The notes under the pieces: model-generated
The model's input: the letters and a program-made list of their open reading frames with translations, nothing else
Databases searched by the model: none
Told to the model about the DNA's origin: nothing
Part shown: piece by piece, positions 1 to 9,403 of the stretch
Numbering within the stretch: the first letter of the stretch is position 1
Layout: each line of letters starts with the position of its first letter
Translations under genes and position numbers: made by a program
Source: Pseudomonadota bacterium
GTDB lineage: Bacteria > Myxococcota_A > Polyangia > Polyangiales > Polyangiaceae
DNA: 64,000 nucleotides
Assembly: GCA_023431345.1 (NCBI GenBank)
Contig: JAEYWK010000044.1
Coordinates: 73,952-137,951, forward strand
Direction: 5' to 3'

Positions 1-1
1 C

Positions 2-1450
2 TTCGAGCTGGTGGACGCCGGCCATCGCGCCTTTCCGCCGCTGCAGAGCCCGCGCGAGGGTAACTCGCTGACCGATCAGAGCTGGGGCACCGTCGATCGT
101 ATCGCCGACGCCGCTGGACAGTACGTGCTCGCCAACTTCGACGCCGTCACCAAGTGCGGTGCGACGCCGACGGACGACTGCGCCAAACAGTACCTGACCG
201 GCCTGGCGCAGAAGGCCTACCGCCGACCGCTCACCTCCGCGGAGCAGATGCGCCTCGACACGCTCTACACGACCGCGCTTCGCGCCGACGCCACCGCGAC
301 GGTCAATGAAGCCGTGCAGTACAGCGTCTACGCTCTGTTTCAGACGCCGCAGTTCCTCTACCGCACCGAGTTCGGCAGCGATTGGCAGGTGGACGGCGCG
401 CTCACCTCCTACGAGATCGCGAGCATGCTGTCGTACTTCCTGACCGACAACACGCCGGACCAAACGCTGCTCGACGCCGCGGCCCAGAACCAGTTGACCT
501 CCGCGAGCGAGATCGGGGCCCAGGTCGATCGCTTGCTGCTAACCCAAGCAGCGAAGGAGAACCTGCAAGGGGCGATGATCTCCTACCTCTCGTACCCCAA
601 CCTCGAGAACCAAATCATTCAAGACGACGCGTTCACGGGCGACATGCGCCGCTCGATGTTCCGCGAGGCGGAGCTGTTCCTGTCGGCATCGCTCTGGGGT
701 GGGAAGCTCAACGACCTCCTCACATCCCGCAAGGGTTACGTGAACGCGACGCTCGCGCCCGTCTACGGCATCGCGGCCTTCCCGCCGCCAGGAGCGACGG
801 TGGACGCCGAGGGCTTCGCTCAGATCGAGCTCCCTGCCAACCGCACCGGCTTGCTCACCCAGGCCGGCTTCCTGGCCAATCGTTCGCGCCCCGATGAGAC
901 GTCAGTCGTCGGACGTGGTCTGTTGATCAAGAACGCGTTTCTCTGCACGGAGACGCCGCCGCCGCCCGAGAGCATTACCGACGCCATCGAGATGGTGACG
1001 ATGGTCAACGCCAACGCCTCGCAGCGAGAGCTCGCGGACATTCGCGGCACCACGTCGCCTTGCAACGGCTGCCACCTCACCTTCGACGCGTACGGCCTCG
1101 CGCTGGATACGTTCGACGTGCTCGGGCGGTACCGCGACAAGGATCACGCGGGTCGGCCGATCGATCCCACGGTCATCTTGCCCGAGCAGGTCGGCGGAGG
1201 CGCCGCAAAGGACATCGTGGAGGTCGGGCAGAAGCTGGCCGAGTCCGGTGTCTTCAAGCAGTGCATGGGCCAGAACCTGGTCAACTACGCGCTGGCCGAC
1301 GTGAGCGCGGGCGCCGCCACCGTCGACAGCTGTGCCGTCGCGCGCGTCGCGCAGATTTTCAGTGAAACGGACGGCACCTTCTCGTCGCTCGTCAAGTCGG
1401 TCGCTATCTCGTCCGCGTTCGGTAGCCGTTCCAAGGGAGTTGCTCAATGA
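2..1450 (+). CDS. DUF1592/DUF1588-family protein, 5' truncated by window edge
   Basis: The frame is open from the first bases of the window, so the true start lies upstream; at least 482 codons are visible. A DUF1595-like segment (KAYRRPLTSAEQ) is followed by a DUF1592-like region, and then a DUF1588/DUF1585-like part containing CNGCH about 350 residues in. That last motif resembles a c-type haem site, CxxCH. This domain set is known from planctomycete-type and myxobacterial exported proteins, usually encoded beside a DUF1552 protein, as here. The stop codon overlaps the next start as ATGA, so the two are probably co-translated. The biochemical role of the family is not established. Family assignment is confident, haem binding is inferred. 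Confidence 0.85.
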   Translation, partial: FELVDAGHRAFPPLQSPREGNSLTDQSWGTVDRIADAAGQYVLANFDAVTKCGATPTDDCAKQYLTGLAQKAYRRPLTSAEQMRLDTLYTTALRADATATVNEAVQYSVYALFQTPQFLYRTEFGSDWQVDGALTSYEIASMLSYFLTDNTPDQTLLDAAAQNQLTSASEIGAQVDRLLLTQAAKENLQGAMISYLSYPNLENQIIQDDAFTGDMRRSMFREAELFLSASLWGGKLNDLLTSRKGYVNATLAPVYGIAAFPPPGATVDAEGFAQIELPANRTGLLTQAGFLANRSRPDETSVVGRGLLIKNAFLCTETPPPPESITDAIEMVTMVNANASQRELADIRGTTSPCNGCHLTFDAYGLALDTFDVLGRYRDKDHAGRPIDPTVILPEQVGGGAAKDIVEVGQKLAESGVFKQCMGQNLVNYALADVSAGAATVDSCAVARVAQIFSETDGTFSSLVKSVAISSAFGSRSKGVAQ

Positions 1451-3012
1451 GGTCGTATCGGTTCGCTCGCCGCTCCTTTCTCGCCGCCGTCGGCGGTGCG
1501 GTCGGGCTCAAGGTCATGCTCCAAAACATGGAGGCCATGGCTCAAGGCGCCACGTCTCCGCCTCGCTTCTTCTTGACTCACTTCCCGGTGGGCACGCTGC
1601 GCGTGCGCTTCCTCCCGACCGGCTCCGGCTCGACCTACATCGCCTCGCCCATCATCCAGCCGTTCGAAGACGCTGGCCTTCGCAACGACATGACCGTGTT
1701 CTACGGCTTCACGGACAACCACCTGACTTGCCCGTCCGGCGGCGGTCATGAGGCGGGTACGCCCTTCACCACCACCGGCTGCAGCGCCGCCGGCACTCGT
1801 CAAAATGGCGGCGAGAAGGACGACGGCGTGGCCGGCGGTCCCTCGTTCGACCAGGTGTTCCTGAAGAACGTGCCCGAGCTGCAGCGCATGGGCACTGGCT
1901 ACGCCAACGCGATCTGCGACGCGCGCGTCGACTCGAACGAGACGTCCACGCAGTGCCTCTCGTACAGCTACACCACTCGCTCGATCGCCTCGGCCAACGG
2001 CGGCAACATCCAAGAGTACACGCCGCTACTCCCCCAGCTGAGCCCGTCGCAGCTGTACGCGAGCCTGTTCTCCTCGTTCATGCCCGGCGGCGCGACCCCC
2101 GGCAATCAGGCCGCGGCCCTCAAGGCGCTCAAGATGCGCAAGAGCGTGCTCGACTTCAGCCTCAGCGAGCTGGCCGAGATGAAGAAGCTCGCCCCCGGCG
2201 CCGAAGCACCGAAGATCGACCTTCACGCCGAGGCCATCCGCAAAGTGGAGCAGCAGCTCGCCTCTCAAATCGAGATGGGCGGAGGCGGTTCTACGAACGC
2301 GGCCGAGTTCATCCCGATGAAGCCGGCCGACAACCTCACTGGCAAGAAGGGCAACGCCGCCTATCAAGACAACGTGAACACGGACGATTCGCCGACACAC
2401 AAGGCCGTCGCCGAAGCGCACTTGGCGGTGCTGATCGGCGCCTTCCAGTGCGACATCCTCCGCGTCGCCACCTTCCAGTTCTCGCCGGGAACGAACCACG
2501 TTTCCTTCAAGGGCATGTGGCCCAGCGATCCGAACCGCATCGCGATGCACCATCCGGTCAGCCACCGACCCGCGTTCTTGGGCAGCGCCGCCAACAGCGA
2601 CCCTTCGGGGCTGTCGGGCGACGACAAAAACGCCTACGAGTTCCTGGCGGCCGTTCAGGCTTGGTACAACACGCGCCTGGCCGAGATGCTCGTGAAGCTG
2701 AAGACGTCGAAGGACGTGTACGGCGGCACGTTGCTCGACACCACCGTCGTCCCCTACGTCACCGAGGTCGCTCAGTCGAACCACGCGCGCGGCCCCAAGC
2801 CGGCGTTCCTCTTCGGCGGCAACAAGCTCGGGCTGAAGCACGGCACGTTCCAGAACTTCTCGCAGCAACGACCGCAGGTGGACCTGTTCCTCACCTGCGC
2901 CCAGGCGCTGATGAAGTCGGGCGATGCGCAGGCCAAGCTCATGAACGAGCGCTTCAACCAGTTCAACCGGAACGCGGCGCCCATCTCGGGCCTCTGGTCC
3001 GCTCCGACCTGA
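1447..3012 (+). CDS. DUF1552 domain-containing exported protein
   Basis: 521 residues, starting with an ATG that overlaps the upstream stop. The N-terminus carries a twin-arginine-type export signal (RRSFLAAVGG at residues 8-17 followed by a hydrophobic run), so it is probably exported folded via Tat. The remainder resembles DUF1552 proteins, which regularly occur next to DUF1592 proteins in Planctomycetes and Myxococcota. Features seen include an FPVGTLR motif and a long C-terminal domain with conserved Asn/His/Gly segments (PGTNHVSFKG, HHPVSH). No enzymatic function is known. It presumably forms a functional pair with the upstream gene. Confidence 0.88.
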   Translation: MRSYRFARRSFLAAVGGAVGLKVMLQNMEAMAQGATSPPRFFLTHFPVGTLRVRFLPTGSGSTYIASPIIQPFEDAGLRNDMTVFYGFTDNHLTCPSGGGHEAGTPFTTTGCSAAGTRQNGGEKDDGVAGGPSFDQVFLKNVPELQRMGTGYANAICDARVDSNETSTQCLSYSYTTRSIASANGGNIQEYTPLLPQLSPSQLYASLFSSFMPGGATPGNQAAALKALKMRKSVLDFSLSELAEMKKLAPGAEAPKIDLHAEAIRKVEQQLASQIEMGGGGSTNAAEFIPMKPADNLTGKKGNAAYQDNVNTDDSPTHKAVAEAHLAVLIGAFQCDILRVATFQFSPGTNHVSFKGMWPSDPNRIAMHHPVSHRPAFLGSAANSDPSGLSGDDKNAYEFLAAVQAWYNTRLAEMLVKLKTSKDVYGGTLLDTTVVPYVTEVAQSNHARGPKPAFLFGGNKLGLKHGTFQNFSQQRPQVDLFLTCAQALMKSGDAQAKLMNERFNQFNRNAAPISGLWSAPT

Positions 3013-3055
3013 TCGGAGCGGCGCGCCGACGTGAGCGGACAGCGGGGGGGCTGGC

Positions 3056-3409
3056 TCAGCTCTGCTTCTTGAGCTCTTTCGGCTCGATGTAGTCGCTCGG
3101 TTGAAGAACGAGCCGCTCCACGCGCTCGTTCTTCTCGAAGGCGTCGACGATCTGCGGCAAGTCTGCGGAGGTGACGCGGCCGTAGAAATAGTTGTCGGGC
3201 TCCACGGCGATGACGGGGCCTACCCAGCACGTATCGAGGCAGCTCGCGGTGCAGGCGCGAACTTCGGTTTCGGCGAGCCCACGCGCCTTCAGCAGCTGCT
3301 TGAGCTCGGCGTGCAGGGCTTCCGCGCCGCGAGCAGCGCAAGAACCTTTGGGAGTACCGTCGGGACGACGGTTGACGCACACGAACAAGTAACGCTTTCG
3401 CTGAGCCAT
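3056..3409 (-). CDS. Thioredoxin-like (2Fe-2S) ferredoxin domain protein
   Basis: 117 residues, close to the usual size of a stand-alone thioredoxin-fold [2Fe-2S] ferredoxin (NuoE-like C-terminal fold). The ligand cysteines are visible: an early CVNRRPDGTPKGSC stretch and a later CTASCLDTCWVGP stretch, as expected for Clostridium pasteurianum/Azotobacter type ferredoxins. The sequence ends with a Lys-rich tail. It is probably a cytoplasmic electron carrier, but no partner enzyme is adjacent. It is convergent with the DUF1552 gene, about 43 bp from its stop, and is separated from bioA by a short gap. Confidence 0.85.
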   Translation of the reverse strand: MAQRKRYLFVCVNRRPDGTPKGSCAARGAEALHAELKQLLKARGLAETEVRACTASCLDTCWVGPVIAVEPDNYFYGRVTSADLPQIVDAFEKNERVERLVLQPSDYIEPKELKKQS

Positions 3410-3520
3410 GCTGAAGCGCCCAAGGTAGTGCTAGGCGCTGGGCGAGACAAGCAGCCGGCAAAGCGCACGCGTCCAAGGGCGCGACGCTGAGCGGCTGGCG
3501 CGCCACGCCGCGAGCTCACG

Positions 3521-4807
3521 TCAAGCGACCCGCACGGACTCTTCTACGATGCCGAGCAGCTCCTCGAGGTCCGCGTCGGGGATGTTGAGCGATGGCGTGA
3601 TGTAAATGGTGTTGCCGAGAGGACGCAGGTAGGCGCCCCGGCGCAGCGCTTCGGCGCAGACGCGCTTGCCGCGAGACTCGAGGTAGTGCTTGGAGCCCGC
3701 CAAGTCGAGGGCGCCGATCATGCCGAGGCTGCGCGTCTCCACGACGTCGGGCAGCGCCGCGAAGCGCGCGAACGCGGCCTCGATGCGGGCGGCTTTGATT
3801 CGCGCCTGGCCGAGCACGTCTTCGTCGCGAAAGACGCGCAGCACTTCGCGCGCGAGCGCGGCCCCCAGCGGGTGGCCACAGAACGTGTGGCCGTAGAAGA
3901 ACGTGCGCTCAGGCTCTCCGAGAAAACCGTCGAAGATGCGCTGAGAAGCGAGCGTGGCAGACATCGGCAGCATGCCGGCCGTGAATCCCTTGGCCGTGCA
4001 CAAGAGATCGGGGGCCACGCGCGCGTGCTCGCTCGCCCAGAATGGTCCGGTGCGCCCGTAGCCGGTGAACACCTCGTCGCAGATCAAGAACACGTCGTGC
4101 TGGCGTGTGATCTGGCGGAGCTCGCTCAAGAACTCGGGCGCGTAGATGCGCATCCCGTTGGCGCCCTGCACCATCGGCTCGACGATGACAGCCGCGAGCT
4201 CGTCGGCGTGAGCGGCGAGTAGCTTCGCCAGCACGTCGAACGCCTGCTGATAGCCCCCCGCGCCGGGGGGCACGCTCAGGCACTCGAGCAAGACGCCGCC
4301 ATAGGCGCGCCGAAACACTTCCATGCCGCCGACGGAGGCGGCGCCCAAGGTGTCGCCGTGGTAGGCGCCGTCGAGCGTCAAGAAGCGGCGGCGCTGGGGG
4401 CGGCCGTTTTGTGCCCAATATTGCAGGGCGAGCTTGAGCGCCACCTCGACCGCGGTCGACCCATCGTCGCTGAAGAAGACCTTCGAGAGCCCTGCGGGGG
4501 CGATGGCGCAGAGCTCGGCCGCGACCAGCGCCGCGGCCTCGTGCGCCACGCCGGCCAGGGGCACGTGACACAGCTTTTCGGCTTGCTCGACGAGCGCTCT
4601 CACGAGGCGCGGGTGCTGGTGCCCGAGCGTCGAGCACCACCACGAAGCGTTCGCGTCGATGTACGAGCGACCGTCGACGTCGTAGAAGCGCGAGCCGCGC
4701 GCGCCGGACAAGACGAGCGGCTCGCTCGCGAGGTACCCCGACATTTGGGTGTAGGGGTGCCAGACGTGCGCCCGGTCGTGGCGCAGGATTTCTTCACGCA
4801 AGCTCAC
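3521..4807 (-). CDS. bioA: Adenosylmethionine-8-amino-7-oxononanoate aminotransferase
   Basis: 428 residues, the usual BioA length. The N-terminal WHPYTQM segment is typical of BioA. The PLP-fold motifs follow: DGSTAVEVALKLA, the Asp of IVEPMVQGANG/ICDEVFTGYGRTG, and the Schiff-base lysine in LCTAKGFTAG. The enzyme makes 7,8-diaminopelargonate from KAPA with SAM as amino donor in biotin synthesis. No other bio gene is visible nearby. The start lies 14 bp inside the end of the upstream histidine kinase gene, so translation is probably coupled although the products are functionally unrelated. Confidence 0.93.
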   Translation of the reverse strand: MSLREEILRHDRAHVWHPYTQMSGYLASEPLVLSGARGSRFYDVDGRSYIDANASWWCSTLGHQHPRLVRALVEQAEKLCHVPLAGVAHEAAALVAAELCAIAPAGLSKVFFSDDGSTAVEVALKLALQYWAQNGRPQRRRFLTLDGAYHGDTLGAASVGGMEVFRRAYGGVLLECLSVPPGAGGYQQAFDVLAKLLAAHADELAAVIVEPMVQGANGMRIYAPEFLSELRQITRQHDVFLICDEVFTGYGRTGPFWASEHARVAPDLLCTAKGFTAGMLPMSATLASQRIFDGFLGEPERTFFYGHTFCGHPLGAALAREVLRVFRDEDVLGQARIKAARIEAAFARFAALPDVVETRSLGMIGALDLAGSKHYLESRGKRVCAEALRRGAYLRPLGNTIYITPSLNIPDADLEELLGIVEESVRVA

Positions 4808-6326
4808 GTTTTTCCTCTCGTACGAGCACGGTTGGCAAGCTCGGGCTCTGCAGCTCCTCCGGCGGCGGCCCGAGCGGTAAGAGCAGCGTCACGGTGGTGC
4901 CGTGGCCCTCTTCACTGTCGAGATGAATCTCACCCCCGTGAGCTTCGATGATGCGATGCACGATGGGCAAGCCGAGACCGGTACCGCTCGGCCGCGTCGT
5001 GAAGAACGGATCGAGCGCGCGCTCGCGCACGCCTTGCTCCATGCCTTGGCCCGAATCGGCGATCTCGATGCGCACCGCCGCGTCGCCGCGCAGCTGGCCC
5101 CGGTGCACCGCGATCTGCACCGTGCCGCCCGTCTTCATCGCCTGACAGGCGTTCTCCACCAAGTTGTCGAAGACCAGGCGAAACAGGCTCGGATCCACCC
5201 AAACCGTGTTGAGCTCCGCGTCGTCGTCCATGTTCACGACGATCTGGTGGCCGTCGAGCATGGCCGACGAGCGCGAGCGATTCGCCAGCTCCAAGAGCGA
5301 GACCGGGGAGCGCTTGACGCTGACGGGGCGCGCGAAGCGCAACAAATCAGTGACGAGCCGGTTCAAGCGCGCCGCCTCTTCGTCGACGATGCCGAGCAGC
5401 ATCGTGCGATCTTCGTCGCGCACGGCGCTGCGGCGCAGGCCCGCCACGGCGTTGACGATCACGGCGAGCGGATTCCTCACTTCGTGGGCGATGGCCGCCG
5501 CGAGCTCACCCACGGCGGCGAGCTGCTTCTTCGTGACTAGCTCGTTTTGCACCAAGCGCAGCTCGGCGTACGAGTGGCGGAGCTCTTCGCTCTTCTCTTG
5601 CAAGCTGCGCTCGGCCTGCTCCAGCTCGTCGCGACCGACGCGGTAACGCAGCAGCAAGGTGCCCGCTACTCCGAACGCGTACAGCAGAAATGCGTGCGGC
5701 AACAGCGGGATGGCGTTGTCGATGAAACCGAACGCCAGCGCGCCGTCGTTACCAACGGCGGGCAAGATGCACAAGATACCGAGGATGGCCGAGCCGACCT
5801 CGCGCTGCCCCGAGCGATAGGCCGACACCAGCACCGCCGCCGCCAGCGCCGTCTCGGCAGAGGCGACGACGTAGAAGCTCTTGCCGAGCCAGGTCGCCTC
5901 TTGGCTCAAGCGCGCGATCTCTTTGCCGAACAAGAAGGCGTGCTCGAGCTGAGGGGGCCCGGGCTTCCACCACAGACCGCTGACGAGTAGCGCCGCATAC
6001 ACGGCGGCGACGGCGTAAATCCAGCCTGCACGCCGCTGATCGGTCAGGACGCGCGCGAAGCAGAGGGCAAAATGCAGGTTCAGCGCCGCCGCGAAGATCA
6101 TGCCCGCGTGGGTCACGTGCTCGGCGAAAAGGCGGGTAGGTACGCCCTGCGCCCCGTACTCTCCCGCGACGCCTGCGCTGCCCACGGCGAGGGCGAGGCA
6201 CAGCAAGCTGAAGATGAAGTACTCGAGCTCGCGCCGGCCGAGAAAGTACGCGAGCATGAAGAACACCGACAAGGCGAGCTGGGCGGCGGCCCAAGCCGTG
6301 AGCAGGCCCGAGAGGTAGTCGGCCAT
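4794..6326 (-). CDS. Membrane-bound sensor histidine kinase
   Basis: 510 residues. About the first 235 are hydrophobic, with roughly seven predicted membrane segments and no obvious periplasmic domain, resembling 7TM-type sensor regions. A short coiled coil (QEKSEELRHSYAELR) leads into a HisKA domain with the phosphoacceptor His in AAIAHEVRNPLAV. The HATPase domain has the N box NLVENACQAM, the G1 box DSGQGM and the G2 box GTGLGLPIVHRI. No response regulator gene is adjacent, so it is an orphan kinase. The start overlaps the stop of the upstream lipoprotein gene (TGATG), which hints that the lipoprotein is a partner or accessory sensor. Confidence 0.92.
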   Translation of the reverse strand: MADYLSGLLTAWAAAQLALSVFFMLAYFLGRRELEYFIFSLLCLALAVGSAGVAGEYGAQGVPTRLFAEHVTHAGMIFAAALNLHFALCFARVLTDQRRAGWIYAVAAVYAALLVSGLWWKPGPPQLEHAFLFGKEIARLSQEATWLGKSFYVVASAETALAAAVLVSAYRSGQREVGSAILGILCILPAVGNDGALAFGFIDNAIPLLPHAFLLYAFGVAGTLLLRYRVGRDELEQAERSLQEKSEELRHSYAELRLVQNELVTKKQLAAVGELAAAIAHEVRNPLAVIVNAVAGLRRSAVRDEDRTMLLGIVDEEAARLNRLVTDLLRFARPVSVKRSPVSLLELANRSRSSAMLDGHQIVVNMDDDAELNTVWVDPSLFRLVFDNLVENACQAMKTGGTVQIAVHRGQLRGDAAVRIEIADSGQGMEQGVRERALDPFFTTRPSGTGLGLPIVHRIIEAHGGEIHLDSEEGHGTTVTLLLPLGPPPEELQSPSLPTVLVREEKRELA

Positions 6327-6736
6327 CAGCGAGGGCTCGGGCGAGCACGCGAAAGCTCGCGATTCACGGTGACGATGCAGGTGACGTTGGACGCGACGAC
6401 GTGCAGCGAAAAGTCCCCGCTACCCAGCTCTCGCGCCGCCCAGGTTCCGGGCACCTTCACGGCATCACGAGCGACGACCTTGCCCGCCTCGTCGCGCACT
6501 TCGACCGCCGCCGTCGACTCCGCCGCCGGACCCTCGAGCTCGAACGTCACGACCTCGTCGCCGTAGACCGTGCTCGGACGCGCTCGGCAGGCGCTCACCC
6601 GCGCGGCGCTGGCGGGAGCGCTCGGCAGTCGCACGCTCGCGCTGGTGGGTGCGCGCGGAGCCATGACCTGAGGAGGCGGCTCGGCGCTGCACGCCGCGAG
6701 TCCGAGTGTCGCGAGCCAGAAGCGTAACGCTTGCAC
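6326..6736 (-). CDS. Small predicted lipoprotein
   Basis: A GTG start at 6736 gives 136 residues and begins directly with a lipoprotein signal (MQALRFWLATLGLAAC, lipobox LAAC). An ATG six codons upstream (6754) is also possible. After the lipid-modified Cys there is a Pro/Ala/Ser-rich linker and then a roughly 90-residue domain of beta character (TVYGDEVVTFELEG, NVTCIVTVNREL) that may be Ig-like. I do not recognise a family. It overlaps the histidine kinase start by one base, suggesting co-expression. It is divergent from dnaX. Confidence 0.7.
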   Translation of the reverse strand: MQALRFWLATLGLAACSAEPPPQVMAPRAPTSASVRLPSAPASAARVSACRARPSTVYGDEVVTFELEGPAAESTAAVEVRDEAGKVVARDAVKVPGTWAARELGSGDFSLHVVASNVTCIVTVNRELSRARPSPR

Positions 6737-6816
6737 TGCCCTACCATACGCCAACGGCGGGGCGGCCGGGGCGGCTCTACCTGCCCCGACCGGTTTCTGC
6801 TACGTCAGGCGGACCC

Positions 6817-8685
6817 ATGAGCTACCTGGTCTTGGCCCGCAAGTGGCGCCCGCAGCGCTTCGAAGACTTGGTGGGGCAAGACCACGTGTCCAAGACGCTG
6901 GCCAACGCCATCGCCACCGGCCGCGTAGCGCACGCCTTCTTGTTCACGGGCGTACGCGGGGTCGGCAAAACCACCAGCGCCCGCATCCTGGCCAAGGCGC
7001 TGAACTGCATGGGTCCGGCCGATGATCCGAAGCACGGCGCCAGCTACGGCCCTACCATCACGCCGTGCCTGAGCTGCCCGGCTTGCCTCGAAATCGCACA
7101 AGGCACGGACATGGACGTGCGCGAGATCGACGGCGCCAGCTACAACGGCGTCGACGAGGTGCGGAAGCTCCAGGACTCGCTCCCGTACCGCCCCGCCCGC
7201 GATCGCTACAAGATTTTCATCGTGGACGAGGTCCACATGCTGTCTCAGAACGCGTGGAACGCGTTCTTGAAGACGCTCGAAGAGCCACCGGCCCACGTCA
7301 AGTTCATCTTCGCCACGACCGAGGTGCACAAGGTGCCGGTCACGATCTTGAGCCGCGTGCAGCGCTTCGACTTCAAGTTGATCGCCTCGCAGACGATGGC
7401 GGGGCGCCTGCGCGAGGTGCTGACGGCGGAGCAAATCGAGGCCGACGACGCGGCCGTGTCGATCGTCGCGCGCGAGGCCGCGGGCAGCATGCGTGACGCG
7501 ATGAGCGTGCTCGATCAGGTGATCGCCTGGGGCGGGAGCAAGCTGGTCGGCGCCGACGTGGCGCGCGTGCTGGGCGTCGCCAGCCACAGCGTGCTCTACG
7601 AGCTGGCATCCGCGCTCACGGGCGGCGACGCCGCGCGCGCGCTGACCATCGTCTCCGATCTGGCCAACCAGGGCTACGACATCGCTCACGTCGCGCGCGA
7701 CCTGCTCGCGCTCTTGCGCAACTTGGTCGTCGCGCGGGTGGTCAAGGAGCCGAGCGAGCTGCTCGACTTGCCCGATGAAGAGGCCCGTGACGTGCAGAGG
7801 CTCGCGAGCGGCGCCGACGCGGACGACCTGAGCCGCCTTTATCACGGCTTTTCACAGGGCTTCGACGAGGTCGTGAAGAACGAGCGGCCGCGCATGGCCC
7901 TCGAGATGTTGCTGGTGCGGTTGGCGCGCCGACCGCCCCTGCTCCCCATCGATGATTGGGTGAATCGCCTCGCGGCGCTCGAGCGTCGCTTGGGCGGCTC
8001 TCCGCAGCCGGGCCAGCAGCAGCCGCGACCGCCCGCCGCCCAGCGCCCGCCGCACGACAACGTGGCCGGGGAGCAAGGCTACGCGGGCCGGCCACGCGAG
8101 CAGCGCAGCGCTTCGCCCAGCAAGCCCCCGAGCGATGATCGCGGCGGAGAGCCTCCAGTAGGTCTGCCCGCGCCGCGCGCGCCGGAGGTAGCTCGACCAC
8201 GCCCGGTCGCGGTACCTGCGCCCGCGGCCGAGCGGTCCCGTCTCGCGCCGGAGCCGCCGCCCGTAGCGCCGAGTCAAAGTGTCGAGGAGCTCGATCGCAC
8301 CTACGCCCAAATCCTGAGCCTGCTCGAAGCGGAGCGGCCCGATCTGGCCGCCATGCTGGGGCACGCCGTTCCGCTCAGCGCTACGGCCGAGGGCGTCGTG
8401 ATCGGCTGGCCTCCCGACGCGCTGCTGGTGGCGAGCGACAAAGACAGCGTGGCGGCGCTGGCCCGCGCGGCGGAGAAGCATTTCGGCAAGACGGTCTCGG
8501 TGAGCTTCGAGTTCGAGTGTGAGCGCGCGCGAGGCCGAAAGACCCTGGCGACGGCCGATAGCCAGGAGCGCGCCGAGCGCACGCGACAAGCCTACGCGAC
8601 CGCGCAAAAGCACGAGCGCATCGCCGAAGCCGTGGAAGTATTGGGCGCGAAGCTCAAAGAGCTGAAGCTCGGAGGCCCCGCCTGA
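6817..8685 (+). CDS. dnaX: DNA polymerase III subunit gamma/tau
   Basis: Start chosen at the ATG of MSYLVLARKWRPQRF, the canonical DnaX N-terminus; upstream in-frame codons lack family similarity. 622 residues. The clamp-loader ATPase core has Walker A GVRGVGKTTS, a Cys-rich zinc module (CLSCPACLE), Walker B IFIVDEVHM and the SRC-like sensor region (SRVQRFDF). A Pro/Arg-rich linker at roughly 420-530 and a C-terminal tau-like domain follow. No A-rich slippery heptamer for a programmed gamma frameshift was seen. recR starts 1 bp after the stop. Confidence 0.95.
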   Translation: MSYLVLARKWRPQRFEDLVGQDHVSKTLANAIATGRVAHAFLFTGVRGVGKTTSARILAKALNCMGPADDPKHGASYGPTITPCLSCPACLEIAQGTDMDVREIDGASYNGVDEVRKLQDSLPYRPARDRYKIFIVDEVHMLSQNAWNAFLKTLEEPPAHVKFIFATTEVHKVPVTILSRVQRFDFKLIASQTMAGRLREVLTAEQIEADDAAVSIVAREAAGSMRDAMSVLDQVIAWGGSKLVGADVARVLGVASHSVLYELASALTGGDAARALTIVSDLANQGYDIAHVARDLLALLRNLVVARVVKEPSELLDLPDEEARDVQRLASGADADDLSRLYHGFSQGFDEVVKNERPRMALEMLLVRLARRPPLLPIDDWVNRLAALERRLGGSPQPGQQQPRPPAAQRPPHDNVAGEQGYAGRPREQRSASPSKPPSDDRGGEPPVGLPAPRAPEVARPRPVAVPAPAAERSRLAPEPPPVAPSQSVEELDRTYAQILSLLEAERPDLAAMLGHAVPLSATAEGVVIGWPPDALLVASDKDSVAALARAAEKHFGKTVSVSFEFECERARGRKTLATADSQERAERTRQAYATAQKHERIAEAVEVLGAKLKELKLGGPA

Positions 8686-8686
8686 C

Positions 8687-9304
8687 ATGCTGCCCGACCC
8701 TCTCCTGCGAATGATCGAGCTCTTGGCACGGCTGCCCGGCGTCGGCGAAAAAACCGCGCAGCGTTTCGCGCTTCATCTCGTCGCCGAGCGCTCGGGGACG
8801 GCCGCCGCGCTCGGGCAAGCGCTGGTCGAGCTGGGGGCGCGCGTGAAGAGCTGCCAGCGCTGCGGAAACATCGCGGAGGTCGACGAGCGGGGCGCAGCGG
8901 AGTGCCTGGTGTGCCGCGACAAGCGCCGCGATGGCTCGCTCTTGTGCATCGTCGCGAAAGTGCAAGATTTGCTAGCGATCGAGCGCAGCGGCGCCATGCG
9001 CGGCCGCTACTTCGTGCTCGGTCGCTTGCTCTCACCGCTCGACGGCATCGGCCCCGACGAGCTGCCGTTGCCGCAGCTCTTCGAGCGGCTGTCGAGCGAT
9101 GGTGTGAGGGAGGTCATCGTCGCCACGCCACCTTCGGTCGACGGCGAAGCGACGGCGCTGCTCTTGGCGCGCGAGCTCACGAACCGCGGGGTGCTGGTCA
9201 GCCGCATCGCCAGCGGCGTCCCCCACGGCGGTGACCTCGAGTTCGCGGACCAAATCACGCTCGGCCGCGCCATCGAAGGCCGGCGCAGCCTCGATTCGCG
9301 TTGA
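8687..9304 (+). CDS. recR: Recombination mediator protein RecR
   Basis: 205 residues, typical for RecR. It has the N-terminal helix-hairpin-helix LPGVGEKTAQRFALHL, a four-Cys zinc finger (CQRC and CLVC), and a Toprim domain followed by the C-terminal GVPHGGDLEFADQITLGRA signature. It works with RecF/RecO to load RecA at gaps. It is immediately downstream of dnaX; the small ybaB/ebfC gene that often sits between dnaX and recR is absent here. Confidence 0.96.
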   Translation: MLPDPLLRMIELLARLPGVGEKTAQRFALHLVAERSGTAAALGQALVELGARVKSCQRCGNIAEVDERGAAECLVCRDKRRDGSLLCIVAKVQDLLAIERSGAMRGRYFVLGRLLSPLDGIGPDELPLPQLFERLSSDGVREVIVATPPSVDGEATALLLARELTNRGVLVSRIASGVPHGGDLEFADQITLGRAIEGRRSLDSR

Positions 9305-9403
9305 TTTGCCTCTGCTCGGCCTCGAAGTCGCGCTAAAAGCTGCGCTCGCTGCCGTGACGGACAGGCCGCCGGCGGCCCCAACCGATCTTCTCAGGAACCG
9401 AAC

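Noticed and set aside
6817..8685. Programmed frameshift producing the gamma form of DnaX
   Set aside because: No A-rich slippery heptamer was found in dnaX; the only A6 run nearby is in recR (8749-8754 region) within an ordinary Glu-Lys-Thr codon context.
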